Origin: Solirubrobacter sp963848475 | Lineage (GTDB): Bacteria > Actinomycetota > Thermoleophilia > Solirubrobacterales > Solirubrobacteraceae | Assembly (NCBI GenBank): GCA_963848475.1 | Contig: CAWKDW010000003.1 | Coordinates: 1-64,000, forward strand | DNA length: 64,000 nt | Direction of reading: 5' to 3' | Shown here: positions 55,253 through 64,000 of the stretch, piece after piece | How the letters are laid out: every line of letters starts with the position of its first letter | How positions within the stretch are numbered: the stretch's first letter is position 1 | The notes under the pieces: model-generated | What the model saw: the letters and a program-made list of their open reading frames with translations, nothing else | Database searches by the model: none | Told to the model about the DNA's origin: nothing | Made by a program: the position numbers and the translations under genes

Positions 55253-56452
55253 ATGTCCATGCGCCTTCTCGCCACTGTTGCCTTGACCCTGCTGGCCGCT
55301 CTCGCTCCGGCCGCCACGGCGGCGGCGAAGACGATCAACGGCACCAATGCCGCGGAGTCCCTGACGGGCACCGAGGGCCCGGACAAGATCACCGCCAACG
55401 GCGGCGCGGACCGCGTCCGTGGCCTCGGCGGCGACGACCGGATGACCGGCGACACCGGTCCCGACGACATCGGCGGCGGCGCCGGCAACGACTGGATGGA
55501 CGGCGGCTCGGGCGACGACAACCTCACCGGTGATGACGGCAACGACGTCGCGATCGGCGGCTTCGGCCACGACACGCTGACCGGCGGCGGCGGCGACGAC
55601 AACCTCGACGGCGGCGCGGCCCCCGACCGCATCGACGGCGGCGACGGCAACGACACGCTGCACGGCGGCTCGGGCGCGGACGACATCTTCGGCGGCGCCG
55701 GCAACGACACGCTCTACTCCGACACCGGCCCGGACCGTCTCGACGCGGGCGACGGCGACGACGCCGTCTACATCAACAGCGGCAGCGCGGTCGACAGGGT
55801 CGATTGCGGCCCCGGCAACGACACGCTCTACGTCAACCCGCGCGGCGAGCCGGGCGGCGTCTCCAACGAGCAGGCGCTGCGCGAAGGCCGGATCGTCAAC
55901 TGCGAGACGATCATCGCGCAGTCCGCGCCGCTCGATCCGACCAAGGGCATCAGCGCCTCGGTCGGCGCCCACGGCGGCAGCAAGACCGGTACCGACCTCA
56001 ACGACAACCTGCGCGGCCAGCACGGCTCCGACCGGATCTACGGCGGCGCGGGCGACGATGTGATCTGGGGCGATCAGCTCCATGACATGGGCGGCGCCGC
56101 GGCCAAGCGGCAGCGCGACAACCTCCAGGGCGGCAGCGGCAACGACACGATCTACGGCGGCCGCGGGATCAACTCGATCTTCGGCGGCGACGGCAACGAC
56201 TATCTGCAGGGCGGCGGCGTGAGCTCGTCGATCTTCGGCGGCAACGGCGACGACACGATCAAGGTCACGTCAGGCGCGAAGACGACCGTGGACGCCGGCG
56301 CGGGCGACGACACCGTCACCGCGATCATCGCCCGCGGCAAGGCGACCGTGCACTGCGGGCCCGGCATCGACACCGTCATCGAGTCCAGCTTCAAGGGCAA
56401 CCGCAAGCTGGTCACGATCAGCAGCGACTGCGAGAAGCGCAAGCGCCACTGA
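55253..56452 (+). CDS. Exported RTX-type (hemolysin-like) calcium-binding repeat protein
   Basis: The protein starts at 55253 (or ATG 55259) with a signal peptide (MSMRLLATVALTLLAALAPA). It carries 12 or more nonapeptide repeats of the GGxGxDxhx type between about residues 35 and 190: ADRVRGLGGDDRMTGDTGPD, DGGSGDDNLTGDDGNDVAIG and TLTGGGGDDNLDGGAAPDRI. A second array lies at about residues 245-345: GSDRIYGGAGDDVIWGDQLH, NLQGGSGNDTIYGGRGINSI and SIFGGNGDDTIKVTSGAKTT. Between them a Cys pair occurs (VDCGPGN, IVNCET). The arrays form a calcium-loaded beta-roll. There is no toxin domain and no type I secretion genes nearby; the signal peptide implies Sec export. Likely a surface or matrix protein. 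Confidence 0.85.
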   Translation: MSMRLLATVALTLLAALAPAATAAAKTINGTNAAESLTGTEGPDKITANGGADRVRGLGGDDRMTGDTGPDDIGGGAGNDWMDGGSGDDNLTGDDGNDVAIGGFGHDTLTGGGGDDNLDGGAAPDRIDGGDGNDTLHGGSGADDIFGGAGNDTLYSDTGPDRLDAGDGDDAVYINSGSAVDRVDCGPGNDTLYVNPRGEPGGVSNEQALREGRIVNCETIIAQSAPLDPTKGISASVGAHGGSKTGTDLNDNLRGQHGSDRIYGGAGDDVIWGDQLHDMGGAAAKRQRDNLQGGSGNDTIYGGRGINSIFGGDGNDYLQGGGVSSSIFGGNGDDTIKVTSGAKTTVDAGAGDDTVTAIIARGKATVHCGPGIDTVIESSFKGNRKLVTISSDCEKRKRH

Positions 56453-56470
56453 CGCAGCGCGCCTAGCGGC

Positions 56471-58024
56471 TCAGCTTTTCAGGCGACGCAACGACCCGGC
56501 GATCGCGGTCAGCCGCGAGTTCGGGATCGACAGCGACAGCGTGTTCGTGACCCAGTAGACGCCCTTCGACGTCCGCCACGCGACGAGGCGCAGGTGGCTG
56601 CCGTCGTAGTAGAGCATCAGCTTGCGGCCGTTGACGGTGCGCTCGATGTCCGGGTCGTCGAGGATCGGCGGGTACTTCCAGGTCATGCCCTGGACGCCGT
56701 AGTACTCGCCGTAGCCGGAATAGAGCACGAGCCGGTACGCCTTGTGCAGCTTGTCCTGCGCGTCGCGGATCCGGTAGATACGCGGCTTGGTGTCGGCGTA
56801 GCGCGAGCCGGTCTTGCGCAGCCCCGGGAAGTAGAACGGGAAGCCGAGGTTGCCCTGGCTCTCCGCGACGACCGCCATGTCCTCGCCCTCACGCGGCGCC
56901 TCCTCGAGGCCCTTGACGGCGGACGGCTTGTTGCTGCGCTTGCGCTTGGGCTTGGCCGGCGCCTTCTTCTCGACCTTCGTGGTCGAGGTCAACGGGCGCG
57001 GGTTGGAGGAGGCCGTGCCCGACATGAACTCGCGGAACGTCTTGCGCAGCGCCGAGTCCTTGACGTAGAGGTAGCTGTCGAGCGATGGGTTCTTGGCCTC
57101 GTAGGCGGGGAAGCGCACCTCGTTGACCGGCGCGTGCTCGCCGGCCAGGAACAGCCCGGTCTTGGCGAGCCCGATCAGGTTCGAGGCGGTCACGAAGGAC
57201 TTGTCGACCTCGAAGTAGCGCCCGAAGACGCGCGCGAGCTCCTTGCGCTTGCTCGGGTCCAGCAGCGCGCGGACCGCGTCCTGATGCGTCATCTGGCGCA
57301 GGAAGTCCTGCTGGCGCGAGGCGCGGTAGAAGTCGTTGTCGCCGTGGCGGTAGCGGACGTAGTCCAGCGCGTCCTGGCCCTTGAGCTTCTGGTAGCCGGG
57401 CTGGATGTCGATCGCTGCGTACGCCTCGCCGGGGGCCGCCGTCGTGTTGTCGTTGTAGTAGCGCCGGTCGACGTCGATGTAGATGCCGTCGACGTAGTTG
57501 ACCGCGCGCTTGAAGCCCCCGAAGTTGACGTTGATCACGTTGTTGATCGGGAAGTCCTCGCCGGTCGCCTCCTCGAACAGGCGCTTGATCGTCACGACCG
57601 TCTTGCGCGGGCCGCCGATCTCGTAGGCCGCGTTGATCTTGCCGGTGCCGGCGCCCGGGATCTTGACCTTGAGGTCGCGCGGGAGCGACATGACGGCGAT
57701 CCGCTTGGTGTCGGGATCGACGCGGGCGAGCAGGATCGTGTCCGAGCGCGCCTTGATCTTGAGCTTGCGGTCGCCGTAGCGCTCGTCGGAGCCGAGGATC
57801 AGGAAGGTGCGCGGGTCGCCGGCGTCGGCGCGGCTGACCTCGGGGATCGGGATCGGCTGACGGCCCTCGTCCTTGCCGGTGAACGTCGTCACCACGTCGT
57901 CGATCTCCAGCAGCACCGCGGAGGCCACCGCGGTCGCCGACAGCGAGATCGTCAACACGCCGGCGATCAGCGCGCGAATGAGCACGCCACGACCCGGGCG
58001 GGGAACGCCGTCACCGCGTTTCAC
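56471..58024 (-). CDS. LytR-CpsA-Psr (LCP) family glycopolymer transferase with extra C-terminal domain
   Basis: LCP enzymes attach glycopolymers from lipid carriers to peptidoglycan. The GTG at 58024 overlaps the M20 peptidase stop (GTGA). The 517-residue protein has an N-terminal membrane anchor (LIRALIAGVLTISLSATAVA). The LCP core spans about residues 75-250: TFLILGSDERYGDRKLKIKA, RSDTILLARVDPDTKRIAVM and SLPRDLKVKIPG. Its remaining motifs are KINAAYEIGGP, VNFGGFKRAVNYVDGI and DALDYVRYRHGDNDFYRASR. A Lys/Arg/Pro-rich linker (about 355-385) is followed by a 130-residue domain with WKYPPILDDPDIERTVNGRK that I cannot place. The Arg and Asp residues of the active site are present. Confidence 0.88.
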   Translation of the reverse strand: MKRGDGVPRPGRGVLIRALIAGVLTISLSATAVASAVLLEIDDVVTTFTGKDEGRQPIPIPEVSRADAGDPRTFLILGSDERYGDRKLKIKARSDTILLARVDPDTKRIAVMSLPRDLKVKIPGAGTGKINAAYEIGGPRKTVVTIKRLFEEATGEDFPINNVINVNFGGFKRAVNYVDGIYIDVDRRYYNDNTTAAPGEAYAAIDIQPGYQKLKGQDALDYVRYRHGDNDFYRASRQQDFLRQMTHQDAVRALLDPSKRKELARVFGRYFEVDKSFVTASNLIGLAKTGLFLAGEHAPVNEVRFPAYEAKNPSLDSYLYVKDSALRKTFREFMSGTASSNPRPLTSTTKVEKKAPAKPKRKRSNKPSAVKGLEEAPREGEDMAVVAESQGNLGFPFYFPGLRKTGSRYADTKPRIYRIRDAQDKLHKAYRLVLYSGYGEYYGVQGMTWKYPPILDDPDIERTVNGRKLMLYYDGSHLRLVAWRTSKGVYWVTNTLSLSIPNSRLTAIAGSLRRLKS

Positions 58025-59127
58025 GCGAGCCCGCCCTCCAATGCCGCATCGGCGAAGCTCTCGGGGACGCTGCGCGCGAAGTCCACCAGCGCGCGGCGGT
58101 ACAGGGCGAGCGAGTCGATCGAGACCCATTCGTCGGGGCCGTGATGGCCGCCGCCGGAGGGACCGAACTCGACGGCGGGGACGCCCGCCTTCTGGAAGGC
58201 GACCGCGTCGGAGGCGCCGTCACGGCCGACGCTGACCGACTCGCCGGCGGTCAGGCGCGACGCGGCGTTGCACAGCGCGAGCACGTACGGGTTGGTCGGC
58301 GACACGCGCGCCGGCGGCCAGATGAACGAACGCGCGACGTGGACGTCCGGGATCGCGCGGATCTGGGCGAGCAGTTCGCCCGGGTCCTGCTCCGGGAGGT
58401 AGCGGATGTCGACGTCCATGGCGCATTCCTCGGGCACCTTGTTGGGCGCGTCGCCTCCGATGATCCGCCCGAGGTTGACCGACGGGCGATCGAAGAGTTC
58501 CGAGGACTCAAGGGTGAACGGCATTGCTTCGATTCGGCGAAAGACGTCGATCGCCTTCAGGACCGCGTTGTCGCCCAGCCAGGGCGTGGACCCGTGCGCG
58601 GAGGTTCCGTAGACGAGGATCCGCAGCGCCAGCACGCCCTTGGCCTGCACTCCCACGTGCAGGTTCGTCGGCTCGCCGGTGATCGCGAAATCGCCGACGT
58701 AGCCGGCCTTCACGAGCAGGTCGGAGGTGCGCTGATCGATCTCCTCGGACTCCTCGTCGGGCACGCAGACGAAGCGCACGCGGACCCGATCCTGGTCGGC
58801 AAGGTCGTGCAGCGCGCACATCATCGCCGCCAGCCCGCCCTTCATGTCATAGGCGCCGCGGCCCTCGAGCCGGTCGCCCTGGATGCGCGGGTGGAACTGC
58901 TCCGGGCGCCCGGGAACGACGTCGTAGTGCCCGTGGAACACGAGCGTCGGGCCATCCGGCGGGCCGACCTCGGCGGTGAGACCGAAGAGCTCGCCGTACT
59001 GGTGATCCTTGACGGCGATGTCGCGCGCCTCGAGCCACCCCTTGATGAAGCCCGCGCACGCGCGGAGTCCTTCCACATTGGACGTGTCGTACGTGATCAG
59101 GCGTTCCGCGAGCACGCGTTCGTCCAT
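58021..59127 (-). CDS. M20 family metallopeptidase (ArgE/DapE/carboxypeptidase G2-like)
   Basis: The 368-residue enzyme has the two-zinc pattern: LVFHGHYDVVPGRPEQFHPR (His, Asp), LEGRGAYDMKGGLAAMMCAL (bridging Asp), VCVPDEESEEIDQRTSDLLV (catalytic and metal Glu) and FAITGEPTNL. The dimerisation lid has TSAHGSTPWLGDNAVLKAID, and VEFGPSGGGHHGPDEWVSID supplies the last His. These fit N-acyl amino-acid deacylases and di- or tripeptidases; the substrate is not set by context. It starts at 59127, upstream of and overlapping the LCP gene by 4 bases, so the two form a unit. It is intact. Confidence 0.9.
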   Translation of the reverse strand: MDERVLAERLITYDTSNVEGLRACAGFIKGWLEARDIAVKDHQYGELFGLTAEVGPPDGPTLVFHGHYDVVPGRPEQFHPRIQGDRLEGRGAYDMKGGLAAMMCALHDLADQDRVRVRFVCVPDEESEEIDQRTSDLLVKAGYVGDFAITGEPTNLHVGVQAKGVLALRILVYGTSAHGSTPWLGDNAVLKAIDVFRRIEAMPFTLESSELFDRPSVNLGRIIGGDAPNKVPEECAMDVDIRYLPEQDPGELLAQIRAIPDVHVARSFIWPPARVSPTNPYVLALCNAASRLTAGESVSVGRDGASDAVAFQKAGVPAVEFGPSGGGHHGPDEWVSIDSLALYRRALVDFARSVPESFADAALEGGLA

Positions 59128-59191
59128 CTGGCGCAGGGTAGCGGCGTGCTCGCAACCGACTCAGCGTGTACTCATCTCTCCGTCCAGTCGC

Positions 59192-59220
59192 TTGCACCTG
59201 CTTGCTGCACCGGTTACAAG
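59192..59220 (+). promoter_or_regulatory. Sigma-70-like promoter of the first M14 carboxypeptidase
   Basis: TTGCAC (59192-59197) and TACAAG (59215-59220) are spaced by 17 bases. A conserved leader follows (CAGAGGGTTCCAACCAGGAG), with a GGTT-cc-AACC mini-hairpin just ahead of the AGGAGG ribosome site. The second M14 gene has the same leader at 62417-62440. Confidence 0.5.
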
Positions 59221-59256
59221 GTTCGTCAGAGGGTTCCAACCAGGAGGGATGAGTAG

Positions 59257-62200
59257 ATGAGGCTTTGGATGGGGGCGGTTGCCGCCGCCGCAGCGATGCT
59301 GGTGGCGCCGGGATCGGCGCTCGCCGGCAAGGACGATCCGGCGCAGCTGCAGTTCAAGCTGCCGAGCGCCGAAGCGGTCCACGACTTCGAACGGCTCGGC
59401 GTGAGCATGGATCACGGCATGACGCGCAATGACGACGGCACCGTCGTGGTCAGCGCGTGGGTGACCGACGCCGAGCTCGTGATGGTCCGCGCGCACGGTT
59501 ACCAGGACGTGGGCGTCATCCACGACAGGTACAACATCGATCGGATCCGCGCCGAGCGCGACGCGACGCGGGCCAAGATCAAGGCCGCCACCGACGCGCT
59601 CCACGGCATCGGCGCCAAGGCCAAGGGCAAGAGCCTGGCCGACGGCGACATCCACGCCCAGAAAGCCAGCTACTACGAGAACGCCGGGGGCCGGTGGCTC
59701 GCGATCGAGGCCAACGCCGACGGCGCCCACTACACGAGCACGAGCACCAACAGCTACGTCGGCCCGACCGTCACGGCCGAGATCTATGACGCGACGGGCG
59801 CCCCCATCGGCAACGTCGTCAACGTCGGCATCTACTCAGACCCCGACGTCAACCCGCGCTACTACCAGTACCACACCCAGACGGTCCGGCTCGGCGCGCC
59901 CGACGACGGCGGCCCCGACCCGGTCAGCGTCAAGGTCGCATCCTCCAACGGCACCGTGGACACGATCGCCGTCAAGGAATGGATCGCCAAGGATCCGCCT
60001 GGGAACCCGCAGGGCTTTCTGAGCGGGTTCGTCACGCACTACAACGAGGGCTACGAGGCGATATCAGAAGATGCGCGACCTCGCGGCGGAGTTCGGCAAC
60101 ATCTCCGAGGCCATCAAGCTGCCGGAGAAGACCACGGGCTACCAGCGCAAGGCGCAGACGATGCTCGGCTACACGAACGCGACGGGAAACGGGCCGACCG
60201 CGACCGTCGGATACGTCCGCTTCGACGCCGACAGCCTGCCCGTGGCCGGCAGTTCGCCGACCACGGCCCAGCAGGCGGGCACGGTCGTGCTCACCTCCAA
60301 GACGTTCGGCCACCTGGGCGGCAACAGCCTCTCGGCGCAGATCAACGCCCCGGCCAGCGGCGCGGCCGACCAGCCGCTGAGCGTCGCCCTGGCCGGATCG
60401 AAGATCAACATCAACCCGGCGACGAACGCCAGCGGCGCGATCACGAGCACCGCCGCGCAGGTCGTCGACGCGATCAACGCCCACCCGCAGGCCTCGGCCC
60501 TCGTCAAGGCCTCGCTGTGGCGCACGAACGCCGGCGCCGGCGTAGTGCAGGCCGGCGCGTCCTCGCCGCTGAGCGATCTGCTGCGCGCCCCCGCGACCAC
60601 TCCGCGCGGCCCGCAGGACCAGTACCTGCTGCGTATCGGCAAGACGCGCGACGGCTCCAAGCCCGGCGTGTTCATCTACTGCCAGGAGCACGGCAACGAG
60701 ATCGCGACCTCGGGCGTCTGCCTCGAGACCGCGGAGCGCCTCGTGCGCAACTACGGAACCGATGCCCGGACGACAGCGCTCGTCGACAACCTGGACATCT
60801 TCATCATCCCGCAGATCAACAGCGACGGCGCGACGCACTCGCTGTATGACTCCAACCGGCGCAAGAACATGTCCAACTACTGCGAGGACACGGACAGGTA
60901 CTCGGGCAACGACACCGACCCGGCCCAGCGCAACAGCTGGGGCGTCGACATGAACCGCAACTTCCAGGTCGGTTCGGCCTTCGACGGCTTCCAGGGCGCT
61001 TCGACCACGAACTGCCTGAGCGGCAACTTCACCGGCCCGTTCGAGCACTCCGAGCCCGAGGTCCGCAACGAGACCTGGGTGCAGACGACGTTCAGCAACA
61101 TCAAGTTCGCCAACAACATCCACTCGTCCGGCGGCTACTTCATGTGGGTGCCCGGCTCTTACACGCCGGAGCGCGTGCCGCTGCCGTACCCGCCGTACGG
61201 CACGCTGAACTTCTTCGACCAGACCGCCAAGCAGGTCCTGGACGGAATCAAGTCGCACCGCGGCCTCACGATCGTCCCGTCGCGGACCGGCCCCGTGATC
61301 GACGTGCTCTACTCCGCCGCCGGCAACTCCGCCGACGAGGCGTACTACGTCAACGGGATCATCGGGTACGACTTCGAGATCGGGACCACCTACTACTACA
61401 AGGACCCGGTGACCGGCGTCGTCACCAGCTGCAGCTCCGGCCAGCAGCCGGCGTTCGGCGCGCACCACCAACCCGTGCACGTCCAACGAGGGCTTCCACG
61501 AGGCGATGGAGTACTCCGGCGGCAACTACGGCTTGCTCGACGAGGCGATGGCGTACGGGGCCGACACGACCCCGCCCGTCGTCACGACGGACTCCGAGCT
61601 GAAGGTCGGGACCGACGGCAAGGCGCGTCTACACGGTGAAGTTCAAGAGCGACGAGGCGTCGTCGATCTACTACACACTCGACGGCTCCACGCCGACCAC
61701 GGCCTCGACCGAGTGGGCGCCGCCGCGCGCCCGCGCGCTGCCGCTGCCGCTCGACCTGCCCGCCGGCACGCACAGTCAAGTGGATCGCGACGGACTACAA
61801 GGGCAACGTGTCCGCGGTCAAGTCGGAGCTGTTCCTCCGGCGCGTCGAAACGCCCGGGACCGTCGGCGGCTCCGTCGGCGCCACGCTGAGCCTGACGCTC
61901 GGCGCTCCGGCGCAGTTCGGCGCGTTCACGCCGGGCATCACGCAGACGTACCTCGCGTCGACCACGGCCACCGTGATCTCGACCGCCGGTGACGCGACGC
62001 TCAGCGTCGCCGACCCCAGCTCCACCAACACGGGCAAGCTCGTCAACGGCACGCTTCGCGCTGCCGCAGACGCTGCAGGCCCGCGGCCGCAACGCCGCCA
62101 ACACCGCCACCACGTACGCCAACGTCGGCTCCTCGGCCACGCCGACGAGCCTGCTCACGTACACCGGTCCGGCGTCCAACGACGTCGTCACCGTGGGCTT

Positions 62201-62288
62201 CAGCCAGCTGGTCAACTCCACTGACGCGCTCCGCACCGGCGCGTACAGCAAGACGCTGACCTTCACGCTGAGCACCACCACCCCGTAA
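59257..62288 (+). CDS. Secreted M14 zinc carboxypeptidase, copy 1, with inserted sheath-like domain and C-terminal sandwich domains; frame broken
   Basis: A signal peptide (MGAVAAAAAMLVAPGSALAG) opens the ATG at 59257, with AGGAGGG upstream. The pro-region runs to about residue 265 (YNEGYEAI), where one base is extra near 60063. A beta-sandwich-like insert comes next: TSTAAQVVDAINAHPQASAL and VKASLWRTNAGAGVVQAG, similar to repeats in phage tail-sheath proteins. The M14 domain holds zinc ligands in IYCQEHGNEIATSG (His, Glu), the substrate Asn-Arg in SWGVDMNRNFQVGS, the third ligand in NNIHSSGGYFMWVPG and the catalytic Glu in GIIGYDFEIGTTYYY. Behind further breaks (about 61475, 61625, 61780, 62057) is a chitobiase-type C-terminal domain, FKSDEASSIYYTLDGSTPTT, and a final beta domain. 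The whole chain is about 1000 residues. It acts outside the cell. Confidence 0.85.
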
Positions 62289-62296
62289 GCGAATCG

Positions 62297-62332
62297 GACG
62301 CCGGCCGGGCATCCCCGGCCGGCGTCTGTTTT
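62297..62332 (+). terminator. Rho-independent terminator between the M14 genes
   Basis: A perfect 13-bp stem, GACGCCGGCCGGG (62297-62309) with CCCGGCCGGCGTC (62314-62326), loop CATC, is followed by TGTTTT. It starts 9 bases past the copy 1 stop and shows that the two paralogues are transcribed separately. Confidence 0.9.
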
Positions 62333-62444
62333 CATACGGACCGGCGCGACCGTTTAGACATCTCAACCCCCCACGGCTTGCTTTTGAGCTCAGCGTGCCT
62401 TCACATTCGGCGCGCAGAGGGTTCAACCACAGGGGGATTGGCTT

Positions 62445-64000
62445 ATGAAGCCATGGATGGGAGTAGCCGCGGTCGCGGCTGCGATGTTGTTCGTCCCGAG
62501 CGCGGCGATGGCTGGTAACGACGATCCGGCGCTGCTGAAGTTCCACGTCCCGAGCGCGGACCAGTACGACGACTTCGAGGCCCTCGGCCTCGACATGAAC
62601 CACCAGGTCGACAAGAACGCCGACGGCTCGATCACCGTTCAGGCGTGGGTCACCGACGAGCAGCTCGCCTGGGTTCGCGCCCAGGGCTATGAGAACGTTG
62701 GCGTCGTCCACGACAAGTTCAACGTCGATCACATCCGCGCCGAGCGCGACGCGGACATCGCGGCCGAGGCCGCCGCGAAGCGGGCGCTGGAGACCAACGC
62801 GGCCGGCAAGGCCGGTCCGAGCGCCGCGCCGGGCACCGTCCGCGCGCAGCGTGGCGACTTCTACGAGAACAACGTCGGTCGCTTCATCTCGATCGAGGCG
62901 AACACGACGCAGGCGTCGGTGACCTGCACGAACCCGAACACGGGCTCGGGCTGCCAGTACACCGGCCCGGTGCTGCAGGCGGCCGCGTACGACGCGAACA
63001 ACCAGCTGATCGTCCAGGGCTCGCTGAGGACCTACCTCGACCCGGACCCATCTGCTGCGCCTGACTACTACCAGTACCACTACGAGATCTTCCGGATCGG
63101 CGACAAGGGCGACGGCGGCCCGGATCCGGCCTACGTGAAGGTCTCCGCGCCCAACGGCGACGTCGACACCATCCCCGCGAAGGAGTGGCTGCCGAAGAAC
63201 CCGCCCGGCTACGCGCAGACCTTCCAGCACGACTTCAACACGCGCTACTACACCGCGCAGGAGGGCTACGCCCGCGTCCACGATTTGGCGGCCCAGTACC
63301 CCAACATCGCCAAGGAGCTCAAGGCTCCCGAGCAGACCTGGGGCTACATGCGCCGCGCGGCGACCATGGTCGGTTACCAGCAGGCGTCCTACGTGACGTT
63401 CGCCCCGATCGTCGACCCGCAGACCGGCCTGACCTACCAGGCGCCCAACGGCAGCACCTCGACCCTGAGCACGGCCAATGCCGCCAAGACGGTCGTCCTG
63501 CGCACGAAGGCCTGGGGCCATGAGGGCGGCAACGACTACAGCGCCCAGCTGGTCAATCCGATGACCAACAACGCGGCGCTCACCGTGACGCTGGCCGACA
63601 AGAAGCTCACGGTCAGCCTCGCCACCAGCGCCACCGGCGCGATCACCAGCACCGCGACCCAGGTCATCGCGGCCGTCAACGCCTCCCCCGCGGCCTCCGC
63701 GGTCATCGAGGCGAGCAAGTACCGCACGAGCGCCGCCGACGGCGTCGTCGTGGCGAGCGACGTCTCGCCGCTCAGCGACCTGCTGAAGGCGCCGCCGACG
63801 ATCAATCGCGGCCCGCAGGACCAGTGGATCCTCCGGATCGGCAACGACAAGGGCAAGCCACAGGGCGAGAAGGTCGGCGTCTACCTGTACTGCCAGGAGC
63901 ACGGCGGCGAGATCGCCACCTCCGGCGTCTGCCTGGAGACGATGTCGCGCCTGGTGAAGAACTACGGGACCGATGCGGCGACGACATCGTACGTCGACAA
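62445..64000 (+). CDS. Secreted M14 zinc carboxypeptidase, copy 2, 3' cut by window end
   Basis: The frame from the ATG at 62445 stays open to the end, 518 codons. It has a signal peptide (MKPWMGVAAVAAAMLFVPSA, AMAG), a pro-region with VPSADQYDDFEALGLDMNHQ and WLPKNPPGYAQTFQHDFNTR, then the same inserted domain (TSTATQVIAAVNASPAASAV, IEASKYRTSAADGVVVAS). The M14 domain begins DQWILRIGNDKGK and YLYCQEHGGEIATSG with the His and Glu zinc ligands; the rest lies outside the window. Identity with copy 1 is clear throughout (for example GPQDQ, QEHG-EIATSGVCLET), so the genes arose by tandem duplication. Unlike copy 1 this copy is unbroken. A weak TTGCTT box lies 17 bases before TCACAT at 62401. Confidence 0.92.
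   Translation, partial: MKPWMGVAAVAAAMLFVPSAAMAGNDDPALLKFHVPSADQYDDFEALGLDMNHQVDKNADGSITVQAWVTDEQLAWVRAQGYENVGVVHDKFNVDHIRAERDADIAAEAAAKRALETNAAGKAGPSAAPGTVRAQRGDFYENNVGRFISIEANTTQASVTCTNPNTGSGCQYTGPVLQAAAYDANNQLIVQGSLRTYLDPDPSAAPDYYQYHYEIFRIGDKGDGGPDPAYVKVSAPNGDVDTIPAKEWLPKNPPGYAQTFQHDFNTRYYTAQEGYARVHDLAAQYPNIAKELKAPEQTWGYMRRAATMVGYQQASYVTFAPIVDPQTGLTYQAPNGSTSTLSTANAAKTVVLRTKAWGHEGGNDYSAQLVNPMTNNAALTVTLADKKLTVSLATSATGAITSTATQVIAAVNASPAASAVIEASKYRTSAADGVVVASDVSPLSDLLKAPPTINRGPQDQWILRIGNDKGKPQGEKVGVYLYCQEHGGEIATSGVCLETMSRLVKNYGTDAATTSYVD

Noticed and set aside
55350..56350. Periodic GGCGGC-rich repeats, looking like a tandem or CRISPR-like array
   Set aside because: They encode RTX nonapeptides in one long frame; there are no spacers of constant length and no exact repeats.

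Overview
The window is high-GC bacterial chromosome. Its gene families point to an actinobacterium of the Thermoleophilia/Solirubrobacterales type (inference). The evidence is the broken prfB-ftsE-ftsX-smpB-ssrA order, tandem SGNE-free M14 carboxypeptidases of the kind seen there, GTG/TTG starts with 4-base GTGA or ATGA overlaps, and one clear leaderless promoter. No tRNA or rRNA gene, IS element, prophage or CRISPR array was seen. The only stable RNA gene is ssrA (tmRNA).

Layout. 1-4.9 kb: a teneurin-like NHL/YD-repeat (RHS) protein with many frame breaks. 5.0-6.4 kb: a two-gene unit that resembles an effector and partner of extracellular contractile injection systems. 6.4-12.3 kb: BLUF photosensor, DUF6325-like and RibD/DHFR-like proteins, two ECF sigma factors (the second behind a YCII protein) and an exported protein, nearly all frame broken. 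12.9-17.8 kb: a ZIP fragment, a membrane protein, ssrA, a flavoprotein disulfide reductase, a glutathionyl-hydroquinone reductase-like protein and smpB. 17.8-20.9 kb: a DUF1800-DUF1501-cupredoxin operon. 21-25.5 kb: a giant Flp-type prepilin-like protein, an aminotransferase, DUF4259 and fdhA.

25.5-40.2 kb is housekeeping and mostly intact on the minus strand: ftsE-ftsX-HATPase-ctpA-RNase R, and hpf, secA, purU, prfB, nadC, nadA. M16 peptidase, a small conserved protein and a TSP3 protein lie on the plus strand between them. prfB carries the classic +1 programmed frameshift. 40.3-45 kb: HDOD/degenerate EAL protein, comF, ctaG, a CDP-alcohol phosphotransferase and a PhzF protein. 45-48 kb: a MerR regulator overlaps ahcY, followed by an ahcY paralogue that has lost catalytic residues. 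48-56.5 kb: TPP enzyme, aldehyde dehydrogenase, and a nucleotide-sugar block (PGI/PMI, sugar-1-phosphate nucleotidyltransferase, UDP-glucose dehydrogenase) beside an RTX-repeat protein. 56.5-64 kb: an LCP transferase, an M20 peptidase and two tandem secreted M14 carboxypeptidases, the last cut by the window end.

A caution applies throughout. Frame breaks are dense in 0-12 kb and scattered at 14-20, 43-44, 51, 53 and 60-62 kb, yet absent from about 21 to 43 kb. Protein similarity resumes at once after each break and many breaks lie in short GC dinucleotide runs, so I treat most as sequence-quality indels rather than biological decay. Such genes are given one span with the breaks noted.
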